Part shown: one piece after another, positions 1-8,888 of the stretch
How positions within the stretch are numbered: position 1 is the first letter of the stretch
How the letters are laid out: every line of letters starts with the position of its first letter
NCBI RefSeq assembly: GCF_014982725.1
Contig: NZ_JADCJZ010000003.1
Span: forward strand, 248,001 to 312,000
DNA: 64,000 bases
Reading direction: 5' to 3'
Source of the DNA: Thermophilibacter gallinarum
GTDB taxonomy: Bacteria > Actinomycetota > Coriobacteriia > Coriobacteriales > Atopobiaceae
Position numbers and translations under genes: made by a program
The notes under the pieces: model-generated
The model's input: only the letters and a program-made list of their open reading frames with translations
Database searches by the model: none
What the model was told of the DNA's origin: nothing

Positions 1-918
1 GGCAATCGCGCGCCCGAGCGCGCGCACGGCGAGCGCCCCGACCGCGTCGACCGGCGCGTCCACGGAGCCGGTTGCCATGACGAAGACGGTGTCCCCGTCG
101 TTGGTGGTGTGCGTCGGCGTGATGGCGTGCGCGTAGGCGTCAGCCGCCATCTGCGCCACCTTGGTTGCCTGCGCCTTGGTGAGCCGTGCGTTGGTGACCA
201 CGCACGAGATCGTGGTGTTGGCGCGCGCGAGCGGCATGCGGGCGACGCCGCCGAGAAGCGCCTCGACGCTGCTCCCCAGCGCGCCCCCCTCCTCGCGGAC
301 CCCCGCGATGACCTCTCCGGTGTCCGGGTCGCGCACGTCACCGCAGGCGTTGACGGCGGCGACGGCGCCGCAGACGAGGGCGCCGGCGCACTCCACGTCC
401 TCGCCGAGACCCGACTTCATCGCCCGCTCCTGGCCGGTGAGCTTGCCGACCGTGCAGCCCGTCCCGGCGCCCACGTTGCCGCGCTCGAGCGGGCGCCCGG
501 GCTCGTCCAGCGCGGCGGCGCAGGCGTTTCGGCCGTCCTCGGCCGTCGGGCGCGCGTGGGCGTCGCCACAGGCCAGGTCGAAGAGACAGGCGCCCGAGAC
601 GATGGGCACGCGGGCGACCCCAACGTCAAGGCCCAGGCCGCGCCGTTCGAGCTCCTCCGCCACGCCGCAGGAGGCGGCCAGGCCGAAGGCACTGCCGCCC
701 GACAGGACGACAGCGTGCAGCTCCTGGACGGTCTCCTCAGGTCGAAGCAGGTCCGTCTCGCGCGTCGCGGGCGCCCCGCCGCGGACGTCGACGCCGCCTA
801 CGGCGCCCGAGGGACAGAGGATGACGGTGCAGCCCGTGGCACCCGCCTCGTCGGTGGCATGGGCGGCGTACACGCCGGGAATCTGCGTGACGCTCCGGAC
901 GATCTTCTCGCTAGGCAT
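1..918 (-). CDS. P1-family (DmpA-like, S58) aminopeptidase/amidase, 3' end missing
   Basis: About 306 residues are visible, starting at the ATG at 918 and running off the left edge, so the C terminus is missing. The translation has the P1/DmpA layout: an N-terminal VTQIPGVYAAHATDE segment, a glycine-rich VLSGGSAFGLAA stretch near residue 71, GNVGAGTG near residue 146, and an Asn-Thr-Thr-Ile motif at about 234-237. That motif is where family members self-cleave to create an N-terminal Thr or Ser nucleophile. Family members release N-terminal residues from peptides or act on amides; the substrate cannot be told from sequence. The start overlaps the last codons of maf, implying translational coupling. 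I am sure of the family, not of the substrate. Confidence 0.85.
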   Translation of the reverse strand, partial: MPSEKIVRSVTQIPGVYAAHATDEAGATGCTVILCPSGAVGGVDVRGGAPATRETDLLRPEETVQELHAVVLSGGSAFGLAASCGVAEELERRGLGLDVGVARVPIVSGACLFDLACGDAHARPTAEDGRNACAAALDEPGRPLERGNVGAGTGCTVGKLTGQERAMKSGLGEDVECAGALVCGAVAAVNACGDVRDPDTGEVIAGVREEGGALGSSVEALLGGVARMPLARANTTISCVVTNARLTKAQATKVAQMAADAYAHAITPTHTTNDGDTVFVMATGSVDAPVDAVGALAVRALGRAIA

Positions 919-1543
919 GGGCCCCTCCGATCCTGATCGACTGTACCACGAGGTCGCGGCCGCCCCCGACGAGCTTGCCGAGCTCGCGGACGAGTCGCGC
1001 CACGGGCAGGCCGACGACGTTGCTGTAGTCGCCGCGCACCTCGCGCACGAGCAGCCTGCCGGTGCCCTGGATGCCGTACGCGCCCGCCTTGTCGAGCGGC
1101 TCTCCGCAGGCGACATAGGCGTCGACCTGCTCGTCGGTGAGCTCCCAGAACGTGACGTCGCTCGTCTCGACGAAGCGCGCCTCGCGCTCGAGGGAGCCGT
1201 CGGGGGCGAGCAGCATCGCGCAGACGCCGGTCGAGACGTGATGGGTGCGGCCCGAGAGCTCGTGCAGCATCGCCGCGGCGTCGGCGGCGTCGGCAGGCTT
1301 GCCCAGCGCCTCGTCGCCCATCCAGACGATCGTGTCGGCGGCGACGAGCAGGCCGTCGGCGGGCGCATGCTCCAGCGCCGCGCGCACGGACTCGGCCTTC
1401 TCGGCGGCGAGGCGGCCCACGAGGTCCACGGGGCTCTCGCCGTCCTGGCGCGTCTCGTCTATGTCGGCGGGGACGACCTCGAGCTCAAAGCCGGCGTCGC
1501 CGAGGAGCTCCCGGCGCCGGGGCGACTGGGATGCGAGTATCAC
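911..1543 (-). CDS. maf: Maf-family nucleoside triphosphate pyrophosphatase
   Basis: A 210-residue protein starting with the Maf signature ASQSPRRRELL at residues 3-13, with VAADTIV supplying the conserved acidic residue. Maf proteins hydrolyse dTTP/UTP or modified nucleotides to the monophosphate and PPi and are linked to house-cleaning and division arrest. The start is a GTG at 1543, chosen because a GGAGG ribosome binding site lies just upstream and the signature immediately follows. It is downstream of the ferredoxin gene, past a terminator-like hairpin, and overlaps the start of the P1 peptidase by 8 bp. Confidence 0.92.
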   Translation of the reverse strand: MILASQSPRRRELLGDAGFELEVVPADIDETRQDGESPVDLVGRLAAEKAESVRAALEHAPADGLLVAADTIVWMGDEALGKPADAADAAAMLHELSGRTHHVSTGVCAMLLAPDGSLEREARFVETSDVTFWELTDEQVDAYVACGEPLDKAGAYGIQGTGRLLVREVRGDYSNVVGLPVARLVRELGKLVGGGRDLVVQSIRIGGAHA

Positions 1544-1556
1544 GGCTTACCTCCAA

Positions 1557-1588
1557 AAAGAAAGCGGGGACCGAAGCGGCCCCCGCTT
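1557..1588 (-). terminator. Terminator or attenuator between ferredoxin and maf
   Basis: AAGCGGGG (1562-1569) pairs with CCCCGCTT (1581-1588). On the minus strand the stem is followed by a T-rich tract, TTTCTTTTT. It lies 24 bp after the ferredoxin stop and just before the maf ribosome binding site, so it should separate an abundant ferredoxin message from maf. Confidence 0.75.
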
Positions 1589-1612
1589 GACGTCACGTTG
1601 ACGCGCGTCGAT

Positions 1613-1798
1613 CTACTCGACGACGATGGCGGAGACGGGGCAGTTGTCGGCAGCCTCCTGAGCGGCGTCCTCGGCGTCCTCGGGCACGTCCTCCTCGATG
1701 GCGACGGCGACGCCGTCGTCGGAGATGGAGAAGACGTCAGGGCAGGTGCCCTCGCACAGACCGCAGCCGATGCACTCCTCGTTGACAGTAGCCTTCAT
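1613..1798 (-). CDS. Ferredoxin, [4Fe-4S]
   Basis: A 61-residue acidic ferredoxin. Cys9, Cys12, Cys15 and Cys19 form CIGCGLCEGTCP and Cys53 lies in NCPV, the spacing of single-cluster bacterial ferredoxins. It is probably a soluble electron carrier for ferredoxin-dependent oxidoreductases such as the IorAB enzyme at 47-50 kb. The ATG at 1798 is preceded by AGAGGA; the reading frame is open upstream but that part has no ferredoxin similarity. It is likely monocistronic, with a terminator hairpin directly after the gene. Confidence 0.93.
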   Translation of the reverse strand: MKATVNEECIGCGLCEGTCPDVFSISDDGVAVAIEEDVPEDAEDAAQEAADNCPVSAIVVE

Positions 1799-1969
1799 GT
1801 GTGAATCCTCTCTCTTGCCCGGACCCCCTGCCCGGGTTACCACCTTTTTGTACACGTTTCGACGCCTGTGCGCAACCGTTTCTTGCGTGCGGCAGAAATA
1901 GCCCGTCAACGGCCATGAGCTGCCGTTTATTCCTAGCGTCTCGGTGGGTTTTCCGCGGCCGCGGGCGTC

Positions 1970-3004
1970 CTAGTTGAACTTCACGAGCTTCTGTGCGGCG
2001 CGGTAGCCGGCCAGCGTGAGCGCGCGGCCGAGCGTGCCGGGGAGGTTGGTCGCGAGTCCGACGACACCGTGACGGGCGCGGCGGTACATGCGGCGGTCGT
2101 AGGCCCTGAGCTCGTCCCAGAGCTTCTGGAGCTCGTCCATCGCGTCCGGGCGGTCGCTCTTCTTGGAGAAGACCGAGCAGATGGCCATGATGATCGTGAA
2201 GTAGTTCATCATGTAGCTGCGCAGCTTCGCCGAGGAGACGTCGTCGTAGACGTGGTAGGCGTGCATCATGACGCGCGCGACGCGCCAGTAGTGGTCGACG
2301 CGGCTGGTGAGGACCTTGTCGTTGACGGACTGGTCCTCGCGCCCGATGAAGTAGCGGTAGGCGTCCACGTCGAGGTAGTAGATGCTGCGGCACGCCGGGA
2401 AGGGCACGTAGGCGTAGATGTTGTCGACGTAGAAGGTGTGGGGCGGCATCTCGAGCCCCACCTCACGCAGCACGTCGACGCGGTAGGTCAGCGCATGCAT
2501 GAGCAGGTACTGCCACATCATGAAGTGACCCATGTCGTTCCAGGTGAAGATGCGCCCCACCGGCAGCACGCGACGGTAGTCGACCTTGTTCTGCGTGTCG
2601 TCCTCGACGTGCTCGTAGACGTAGTTGGTGATGACGAGGTCGACATGCTCGCCCAGCTCCTCGAAGCGACGGAGCTGGTCGAGAAGGACCCGCACGGCAT
2701 TGGCGTCAACCCAGTCGTCCGAGTCGATGTTCTTGAAGTAGGTGCCGCTCGCGTTGCGCACGGCCTGCATGACCGCGGCGCCGTGCCCGCCGTTCTCCTG
2801 GTGGACGGCCTTGATGATGCCCGGGTGGCGCTCGGCCCAGGCGTCGGCGCGCTGGGGCGTGTCGTCTTTGGTCGAGCCGTCGTCGACGATGATGATCTCG
2901 ACGTCCTCCGCGTACCCGGTGCCCTCCAGGATGGACTCGATGCAGTGGTCCATGTAGGCGGACGAGTTATAGCACGGGATTCCGAACGTGATGGTCTTCT
3001 TCAT
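1970..3004 (-). CDS. Glycosyltransferase family 2
   Basis: A 344-residue GT-A fold transferase. IPCYNSSAYMD lies at residues 9-19, the nucleotide-binding VDDGS at 40-44, and the metal-binding DSDD at 94-97. It transfers a sugar from a nucleotide donor to a surface glycan; no clear membrane-spanning segment is seen. The ATG at 3004 follows an AGAAGGA ribosome binding site. It sits 38 bp downstream of glf on the same strand, so it may be a galactofuranosyltransferase or another enzyme of the same polymer; that role is inferred from the pairing only. Confidence 0.88.
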   Translation of the reverse strand: MKKTITFGIPCYNSSAYMDHCIESILEGTGYAEDVEIIIVDDGSTKDDTPQRADAWAERHPGIIKAVHQENGGHGAAVMQAVRNASGTYFKNIDSDDWVDANAVRVLLDQLRRFEELGEHVDLVITNYVYEHVEDDTQNKVDYRRVLPVGRIFTWNDMGHFMMWQYLLMHALTYRVDVLREVGLEMPPHTFYVDNIYAYVPFPACRSIYYLDVDAYRYFIGREDQSVNDKVLTSRVDHYWRVARVMMHAYHVYDDVSSAKLRSYMMNYFTIIMAICSVFSKKSDRPDAMDELQKLWDELRAYDRRMYRRARHGVVGLATNLPGTLGRALTLAGYRAAQKLVKFN

Positions 3005-3042
3005 GCCTGTCCTTCTCGCGGGCGCAGTCAAGGGCACCCTTG

Positions 3043-4245
3043 CTAGCTGTGCTGGGCGATGATCTCGTCGGAGAGGTCGAGCGCAGAGGCGACGACGCCG
3101 TCCATGTCGTAGTAGCGGTACTCGGCGAGACGGCCGACGCAGTGGAAGTTGACGAGGTCCTCGACTCGCGCGCGATAGCGACGGTAGAGCTCGAGGTTCT
3201 CGTCCTCGAGAATCGCGTAGTACGGATCCTGGCCGCTGCCCGGCTCATAGGCCTTGGAGTACTCCTTCATGATTGTCGTCTTGCCGGGCACCACCTGGCC
3301 GGTCATGTTCTTGAACTCGGTGATGCGCGTAAAGTTCTCGCTCGTCGTGTAGTTAACGGTTCCGACGGGCTGGAACTGGTCGCAGTCGAGCGTCTCGAAG
3401 ACCATATCGAGCGTGCGGTACGGAAGCGCGCCGAGGTCAAGGTTAAAGAGCTCGTCAAGCGGGCCGGTGTAGATGATCTCCCCGCCGTAAGGGCGCCCAC
3501 AGACCGAGACGCTGGTCTCGGAGACTTTAAGGATGTCGCGGGCATCTACGTCCAGGAATACCGAGATGAGATCATGCTCGAGCATGTGCTCGAAGAGGAC
3601 GGTATAGCCCTCGGCCGGCATGCCCTGGTATGGGGCCTGCGGGAAGTAACGCTCGTCGTCGCCCACGAACACGGGCACGCGACCGGTAATCGACGGGTCG
3701 ATCTGGTCGGGGGTCTGCCCCCACTGCTTCATCGTATAGTGGAGGAAGACATTCTCGTAGACGTAGTCGGCGACCTCCACGAGATCGGGGTCATTCTTCT
3801 CACGAAGCTCCATGATGGGAACCTTCTTGTTCTCGCCGAAGGTGTCCACCAGCTTTTGATAGAGACGCTCTCCCTTCTCGTCGCCGAAGGCGAGCTTGAG
3901 GGAGCGATGGTTGAAGGGCACGGGCATGAGCGTGCCGTGGATGTTGGCGAGCACCTTGTGCTGATAGTCGGTCCACTCGGTGAAGCGCGAGAGGAACTCG
4001 TTCACGCGGTCGTTCACGGTGTGGTAGATATGCGGACCGTACTTGTGTATGAGGATGCCCGCCTCGTCCTCGTAGTCGTAGGCGTTGCCGGCGATGTGGT
4101 CGCGACGCTCGAGCACGCAGACCTTGAAGCCGCAGGACTCGGCAAGTCGACGCGCGCAGGTGGCCCCCGCGTAGCCTGCGCCGACGACGATCGCGTCATA
4201 GCAGTCAGGGTTGAAACCAGTGGGAAGACCCTTCTCGATGCTCAT
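3043..4245 (-). CDS. glf: UDP-galactopyranose mutase
   Basis: A 400-residue flavoprotein that interconverts UDP-galactopyranose and UDP-galactofuranose. The FAD-binding VGAGYAGATCARRL starts near residue 21, with an ERRDHIAGNAYDY segment after it and a GPHIYHT stretch near residue 70, all diagnostic of Glf. Length matches the bacterial enzyme (about 370-400). The ATG at 4245 is preceded by AGAGAGGA. It is first in a two-gene unit with the GT2 gene and implies a galactofuranose-containing glycan. Confidence 0.95.
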   Translation of the reverse strand: MSIEKGLPTGFNPDCYDAIVVGAGYAGATCARRLAESCGFKVCVLERRDHIAGNAYDYEDEAGILIHKYGPHIYHTVNDRVNEFLSRFTEWTDYQHKVLANIHGTLMPVPFNHRSLKLAFGDEKGERLYQKLVDTFGENKKVPIMELREKNDPDLVEVADYVYENVFLHYTMKQWGQTPDQIDPSITGRVPVFVGDDERYFPQAPYQGMPAEGYTVLFEHMLEHDLISVFLDVDARDILKVSETSVSVCGRPYGGEIIYTGPLDELFNLDLGALPYRTLDMVFETLDCDQFQPVGTVNYTTSENFTRITEFKNMTGQVVPGKTTIMKEYSKAYEPGSGQDPYYAILEDENLELYRRYRARVEDLVNFHCVGRLAEYRYYDMDGVVASALDLSDEIIAQHS

Positions 4246-4321
4246 GGAAATCCTCTCTTCGCGCCGTCACGAGCCGACGTGCGCTCGCCCATTCGTCCGC
4301 ACGATTCTACCACCTCGAACC

Positions 4322-4327
4322 TATAAT
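4322..4327 (+). promoter_or_regulatory. Possible -10 box for pta
   Basis: A perfect TATAAT lies about 80 bp upstream of the pta start in a short divergent gap with glf. No convincing -35 box is visible at 16-18 bp spacing, so this is a candidate only. Confidence 0.4.
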
Positions 4328-4406
4328 GGACCAAAGCGGCGCGCATGCCCGACAGAGGAACACAATCGGGCTCGCGCGAGGATGGACGAATAGTGAAGGA
4401 GTTTCG

Positions 4407-5399
4407 ATGAGCGATTTTCTCGCCCGCATGAAGGCCGCGGCCAAGGCCTACAAGAAGACGATCGTCCTGCCCGAGGGCGAGGACCCGCGCACCCTCGAGG
4501 CTGCGCGCAAGATCGTGGCTGAGGACCTGGCCAACCTCGTGATCCTGGGCGACCCCGCGAAGATCGACGTCGACGGCGTGACCGTCATCGACCCGACCTC
4601 CCCCACGGCCCCCAAGCACGAGGCCTACGCCCAGAAGTTCGCCGAGCTGCGCGCCAAGAAGGGCGTCACGATCGAGCAGGCCCGCGCCCAGATGATGGAC
4701 GCCACCTACTACGGCACCATGATGGTCAAGATGGGCGACGCCGACGGCCTCGTCTCCGGCGCCTGCCACTCCACGGCCAACACGCTGCGCCCGGCGCTCC
4801 AGATCCTGAAGACCGCCCCGGGCACCAAGCTCGTATCCGCCTTCATGGTCATGTGCACCAAGACCCCGGAGTTCGGCGCCGACGGCACGCTCGTCTTCGC
4901 TGACTGCGGCCTGAACATCGACCCGACCTCCGACGAGCTCTCCGAGATCGCCATCGCCTCCGCCAACTCCTTCGCCACCTTCATGGACGACGTGGAGCCG
5001 CGCGTGGCCATGCTCTCCTACTCCACGATGGGCTCGGCCGGCGGCGACACGGCGAAGAAGGTCCAGGAGGCGACCAAGTTTGCCAAGGAGAAGGCCCCCG
5101 AGCTCGCCATCGACGGCGACCTCCAGCTCGATGCCGCCATCGTGCCCGAGGTTGCCGCCCTCAAGGCTCCGGAGAGCAAGGTCGCGGGCCACGCCAACGT
5201 GCTCGTCTTCCCCAACCTCGAGACCGGCAACATCGGCTACAAGCTCGTCCAGCGCTTTGGCCAGGCCGAGGCCTACGGCCCCATCCTTCAGGGCATCGCC
5301 AAGCCCGTGAACGACCTCTCGCGCGGCTGCGTGGCCGACGACATCGTGGGCGTCGTGGCCATCACCGCCGTCCAGGCCCAGATGGCCGAGATGCACTAG
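4407..5399 (+). CDS. pta: Phosphate acetyltransferase
   Basis: A 330-residue short-form phosphotransacetylase that converts acetyl-CoA and phosphate to acetyl phosphate, the substrate of AckA. VLPEGEDPRTLEAA lies near the N terminus and SGACHSTANTLRPALQI in the middle, both typical of the family; there is no N-terminal regulatory extension like that of E. coli Pta. The ATG at 4407 is preceded by GAAGGAG. Its partner ackA is about 9 kb away on the other strand rather than in an operon. A terminator follows. Confidence 0.95.
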   Translation: MSDFLARMKAAAKAYKKTIVLPEGEDPRTLEAARKIVAEDLANLVILGDPAKIDVDGVTVIDPTSPTAPKHEAYAQKFAELRAKKGVTIEQARAQMMDATYYGTMMVKMGDADGLVSGACHSTANTLRPALQILKTAPGTKLVSAFMVMCTKTPEFGADGTLVFADCGLNIDPTSDELSEIAIASANSFATFMDDVEPRVAMLSYSTMGSAGGDTAKKVQEATKFAKEKAPELAIDGDLQLDAAIVPEVAALKAPESKVAGHANVLVFPNLETGNIGYKLVQRFGQAEAYGPILQGIAKPVNDLSRGCVADDIVGVVAITAVQAQMAEMH

Positions 5400-5426
5400 T
5401 AGCGGACATCCGAAACTGCTACTGCC

Positions 5427-5460
5427 TGGCCCTGACGCCGTATGGCGCCGGGGCCTTTCT
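5427..5460 (+). terminator. pta terminator
   Basis: GGCCC (5428-5432) and CGCC (5436-5439) pair with GGCG (5444-5447) and GGGCC (5451-5455), followed by a short TTTCT tract. The remaining gap to 5600 is unusually A+T-rich for this window and shows no gene. Confidence 0.7.
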
Positions 5461-5604
5461 CATGCCAAGACAGACCGCAGATTTCAAGGGCATTGGCTCA
5501 TGTTGTGTACGCAATTTCGGCTTTGATATTAGGTGTTTCTCGACAAATCCGCAGGTAGACGCACTGGCAAGAGGAGCATAAGGTATTGAAGTGTGCGCAC
5601 AACC

Positions 5605-5650
5605 TCGAAAAAGGAAACGCGGGGCCGAGAAAGACCTCGACCCCGCGAAA
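5605..5650 (-). terminator. pckA terminator
   Basis: CGCGGGG (5618-5624) pairs with CCCCGCG (5641-5647). On the minus strand the stem is followed by TTTCCTTTTT. It lies just past the pckA stop. Confidence 0.8.
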
Positions 5651-5670
5651 TGCGGTCTATGAAACTCAGC

Positions 5671-7272
5671 CTAGCGACCGATGGGCTTGGGGCCGGCGGC
5701 GCGGACCTCGGGCGCCATCGTGGTGAGGCGCTTCTCGGCGTTGTCGACGAACATCTGGGCGAGCTTCTCGGCCATGTCGTCGTAGGCCGCGCGGTCCTCC
5801 CAGGTGTTGCGGGCGTTGAGCAGCTCGCTGGGCACGCCGGGGCAGGACGTGGGCACGTCGAGGTTGAAGCGCTCGTCGTGGACGAACTCGGAGTCGTCGA
5901 TGATGCCGGACTGGGCCGCCTCGACCATCTTGCGCGTGTAGGAGAGCTTCATGCGCTTGCCGACGCCGTAGGGGCCGCCGGTCCAGCCGGTGTTGATGAG
6001 GTAGACGCGCACGCCGCCCTTGTCAATCTTCTCGCCGAGCATCTGGGCGTAGACGTTGGGGTCGAGCGGCATGAACGGCTCGCCGAAGAGCGAGGAGAAC
6101 GTGGGCTGGGGCTCCTTGATGCCGCGCTCGGTGCCGGCGACCTTGGAGGTGAAGCCGGTCATGAAGTGGTACATGGCGGCGTTGCGGTCGAGCTTGGCGA
6201 TCGGGGGCAGCACGCCGAAGGCGTCGGCCGTGAGGAAGATCACGACGTCGGGGGTGCGCTTGGCGCGGCCCTTGGCCACGGCGCCGGGGACGAACTCGAC
6301 CGGGTAGGCCACGCGGCCGTTCTCGGTGAGGGAGGTGTCGAAGTAGTCCGCCACGCGCGTCTCGTCGTCGATCACGACGTTCTCGCACATGGAGCCGAAG
6401 CGGATGGCGTTCCAGATCTGCGGCTCGGTCTCGGGCGTGATGTCGATGGTCTTGGCGTAGCAGCCGCCCTCGATGTTGAAGACGCGGTCCTCGGCCCAGC
6501 CGTGCTCGTCGTCACCGATGAGCAGGCGGTCCTCGGCGGCGGAGAGGGTGGTCTTGCCGGTGCCGGAGAGGCCGAAGAAGACCGTGGTGCCGTGAGAGCG
6601 CGGGTTCATGTTGCAGGAACAGTGCATGGTGAGCACGTTGTCCTCAACGGGCAGCAGGTAGTTCATGACCGAGAAGATCGACTTCTTGATCTCGCCGGAG
6701 TACTGGGTGCCGACGACGAGGATCGTGCGCTCCTGGAAGTTGATGAGGACGGCGGCCTCGGAGTGGGTGCCGTGGACCTCGGGGTCGAGCTTGAGGGAGG
6801 GCGCCGCCATGACGACGAAGTCGGCCTCGCCGAAGTCGCGGAGCTCGTCCTCGGTGGGACGCACGAGCATCTGGTGGACGAAGAGCGCCTGGCTCGCGAG
6901 CTCGCAGATGGCGCAGATCTTGCGGGAGTAGCGACGCTCGGCACCGGCGAGGCCGTGCACGACGAAGAGGCGACGCTCGGAGAGGTGGCCGATGACCTCG
7001 CTCTTGATCTTCTGGTACTTCTCCTCGGAGAACGGGACGTTGACGCTGCCCCACGCGATCTTGTCGTGGACGTCGGGCGTGTCGACGATGAAGCGGTCCT
7101 TGGGCGAGCGGCCGGTGTACTGGCCGGTGATGACGGAGAGCGAGCCGGTGCTGGTGAGCTCGCCCTCGCCGCGCTCGACGGCGGTCTCGATCAACACGGC
7201 GGGGGACGCGTCGATGACGGTCTTCTCCTCCGTGTGGGCTATGCCGTAGCGCTGAAGTTCCTCGATGATCAT
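5671..7272 (-). CDS. pckA: Phosphoenolpyruvate carboxykinase (ATP)
   Basis: A 533-residue ATP-type PEP carboxykinase interconverting oxaloacetate plus ATP with PEP plus CO2 and ADP. TGRSPKDRFIVD lies near residue 60 and the family P-loop GLSGTGKTTLS near residue 234. In fermentative anaerobes the enzyme often runs in the PEP-carboxylating, ATP-forming direction toward succinate; the direction here is an inference. The ATG at 7272 has a strong AAGGAGG site. It is flanked by its own terminator and reads away from the epimerase gene, so it is likely monocistronic. Confidence 0.96.
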   Translation of the reverse strand: MIIEELQRYGIAHTEEKTVIDASPAVLIETAVERGEGELTSTGSLSVITGQYTGRSPKDRFIVDTPDVHDKIAWGSVNVPFSEEKYQKIKSEVIGHLSERRLFVVHGLAGAERRYSRKICAICELASQALFVHQMLVRPTEDELRDFGEADFVVMAAPSLKLDPEVHGTHSEAAVLINFQERTILVVGTQYSGEIKKSIFSVMNYLLPVEDNVLTMHCSCNMNPRSHGTTVFFGLSGTGKTTLSAAEDRLLIGDDEHGWAEDRVFNIEGGCYAKTIDITPETEPQIWNAIRFGSMCENVVIDDETRVADYFDTSLTENGRVAYPVEFVPGAVAKGRAKRTPDVVIFLTADAFGVLPPIAKLDRNAAMYHFMTGFTSKVAGTERGIKEPQPTFSSLFGEPFMPLDPNVYAQMLGEKIDKGGVRVYLINTGWTGGPYGVGKRMKLSYTRKMVEAAQSGIIDDSEFVHDERFNLDVPTSCPGVPSELLNARNTWEDRAAYDDMAEKLAQMFVDNAEKRLTTMAPEVRAAGPKPIGR

Positions 7273-7468
7273 GCGTGCCTCCTTATGGCAGGCGGGTATC
7301 CGCCGACTTAAGACGCATAGCAGTCCCCCAAATTCCGAGGGCACCGGTTGGATATTATGACACAACTCCCCGCTCGCGGCTCCATACGCCCCATTCAGCT
7401 AGCCAAGAAGGCGAGAAGGACGCGGAGGGAATAGAGTTTTGAGAAATAGGGACCAAGGAGGGACGACC

Positions 7469-8353
7469 ATGACCAAGCTGACGACCATTACCGACGGCGA
7501 CCTCTCCGCCACGATCGACGCGCAAGGAGCGCAGCTCATGAGCGTGAAACTCGGCGACGGCGAGTACCTCTGGCAGGGTGACGAGCGCTACTGGGCGCGG
7601 CGCGCCCCGGTGCTCTTCCCCATAGTCGGCTGCCTGCGCGGCGACCACGCCACCTCGGCGCAGGGCGACGTCTCCCTCAAGCGCCACGGAATCGCCCGCC
7701 TCTACGAGCACGCCGTCGTGGAGCAGACGCCCTCGAGCGTGACCTACGAGCTCCGCTCCACCAACGAGACGCGCGCCGCCTACCCCTTCGACTTCTGCCT
7801 CAACATGACCTACGCGCTCGCCGACGGCCGCCTCACCCAGACGTTCAAGGTCACCAACACCGGCAACGTGGACCTCCCCTTCACGCTCGGCGGCCACCCC
7901 GCCTTCAATGTGCCCGTTCCCGGCGAGGGGGGCGCGTCCTTCTCGGACTACGAGCTCGTGTTCCCGGAGCCCTGGACGGCACGCGTCCCGTCGATCGACG
8001 AGCAGGGGCTCCAGGACTTCGGCCACATGCACGAGCTCTTCCGCGACACGGACCGGATCCGCCTCACGCACGAGCTCATAGACGAGCTCCTCACGGTCGT
8101 GTTTGTCGACGTCCCCGGTCGCTCGGTGAGGCTCGTCGGCCCCGCCGGCCACGGCATCCAGGTCGACTTCGACGGGTTCGCCTTCCTCGGCGTGTGGACC
8201 GCCACGAGCGACTCCCCGTTCGTCGCGATCGAGCCCTGGGTGGGCTGCGCCACGGCCTACGACGAGTCGGACGTCTTCGAGGAGAAGCGCGGGACCATCA
8301 CGCTCGCCCCCGGCGAGACCTGCGTGAGGTCCTTCACCATGAGGCCCTTCTAG
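7469..8353 (+). CDS. Aldose 1-epimerase family protein (LacX-like)
   Basis: A 294-residue protein of the galactose mutarotase fold. LMSVKLGDGEYLWQGD, APVLFPIVG and LGGHPAFNVP correspond to the conserved strands and catalytic histidine region of the LacX/YeaD branch, which acts on the anomeric carbon of hexoses or hexose phosphates. Substrate unknown. The ATG at 7469 is preceded by AAGGAGGG. A GNAT acetyltransferase starts 2 bp after its stop, so the two are probably cotranscribed. The bona fide galM-type gene is elsewhere, at 38.6 kb. Confidence 0.85.
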   Translation: MTKLTTITDGDLSATIDAQGAQLMSVKLGDGEYLWQGDERYWARRAPVLFPIVGCLRGDHATSAQGDVSLKRHGIARLYEHAVVEQTPSSVTYELRSTNETRAAYPFDFCLNMTYALADGRLTQTFKVTNTGNVDLPFTLGGHPAFNVPVPGEGGASFSDYELVFPEPWTARVPSIDEQGLQDFGHMHELFRDTDRIRLTHELIDELLTVVFVDVPGRSVRLVGPAGHGIQVDFDGFAFLGVWTATSDSPFVAIEPWVGCATAYDESDVFEEKRGTITLAPGETCVRSFTMRPF

Positions 8354-8355
8354 CC

Positions 8356-8844
8356 ATGGGGCAGATCCGCCTTGCCAACACGGACGACCTTAAGGCCGTC
8401 TGCGCCATCTATGATGCCGCGCGACGCTTCATGCACGCCAACGGCAACCCCACCCAATGGCCTGGTGACTACCCCGGTCTCATTGACGCCGAGGAGGACC
8501 TCGAGGCCGACGCCCTCTGGGTGCTCGACGAGGGGCGGGGGCCCATCGCCGTCATGAGCGTGCTCCCCGGACCGGACCCAACCTACGCCGTCATCGAAGG
8601 CGAGTCCTGGCTGAACGACGAGCCCTACTGGGTCATGCATCGCCTCGCCGTGGCCGAGAGCGGCCATGGCGCGGGCACGCGCATGCTCGAGTGGCTCTGT
8701 GCGCAGCATGACAACGTCCGCGTCGACACCCACGCCGACAACGTCCCCATGCAGCGCGCGCTCGAGAAGTGCGGCTTCGTCAGACGCGGCACGATCTGGG
8801 TCGAGGACGGCACCCCTAGGATCGCATACCACTTCGTACGGTAG
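8356..8844 (+). CDS. GNAT-family N-acetyltransferase
   Basis: A 162-residue acetyltransferase. VMHRLAVAESGHGAGTRMLEW is the acetyl-CoA-binding motif A region, followed by VRVDTHADNVPMQRALEKCGF, the typical motif B that ends in a Cys-Gly-Phe turn. It probably acetylates an amine of a small molecule or protein; the substrate is not predictable. The ATG lies 2 bp after the epimerase stop. Confidence 0.87.
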   Translation: MGQIRLANTDDLKAVCAIYDAARRFMHANGNPTQWPGDYPGLIDAEEDLEADALWVLDEGRGPIAVMSVLPGPDPTYAVIEGESWLNDEPYWVMHRLAVAESGHGAGTRMLEWLCAQHDNVRVDTHADNVPMQRALEKCGFVRRGTIWVEDGTPRIAYHFVR

Positions 8845-8888
8845 TCGCAACGCGCCAGCGGGTTGTTTGCGCCGATGACGCACGCCTC

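Noticed and set aside
161-1804. Long plus-strand open frame over the P1 peptidase and maf genes
   Set aside because: It is low-complexity Arg/Ser/Pro sequence opposite two clearly recognisable minus-strand genes.
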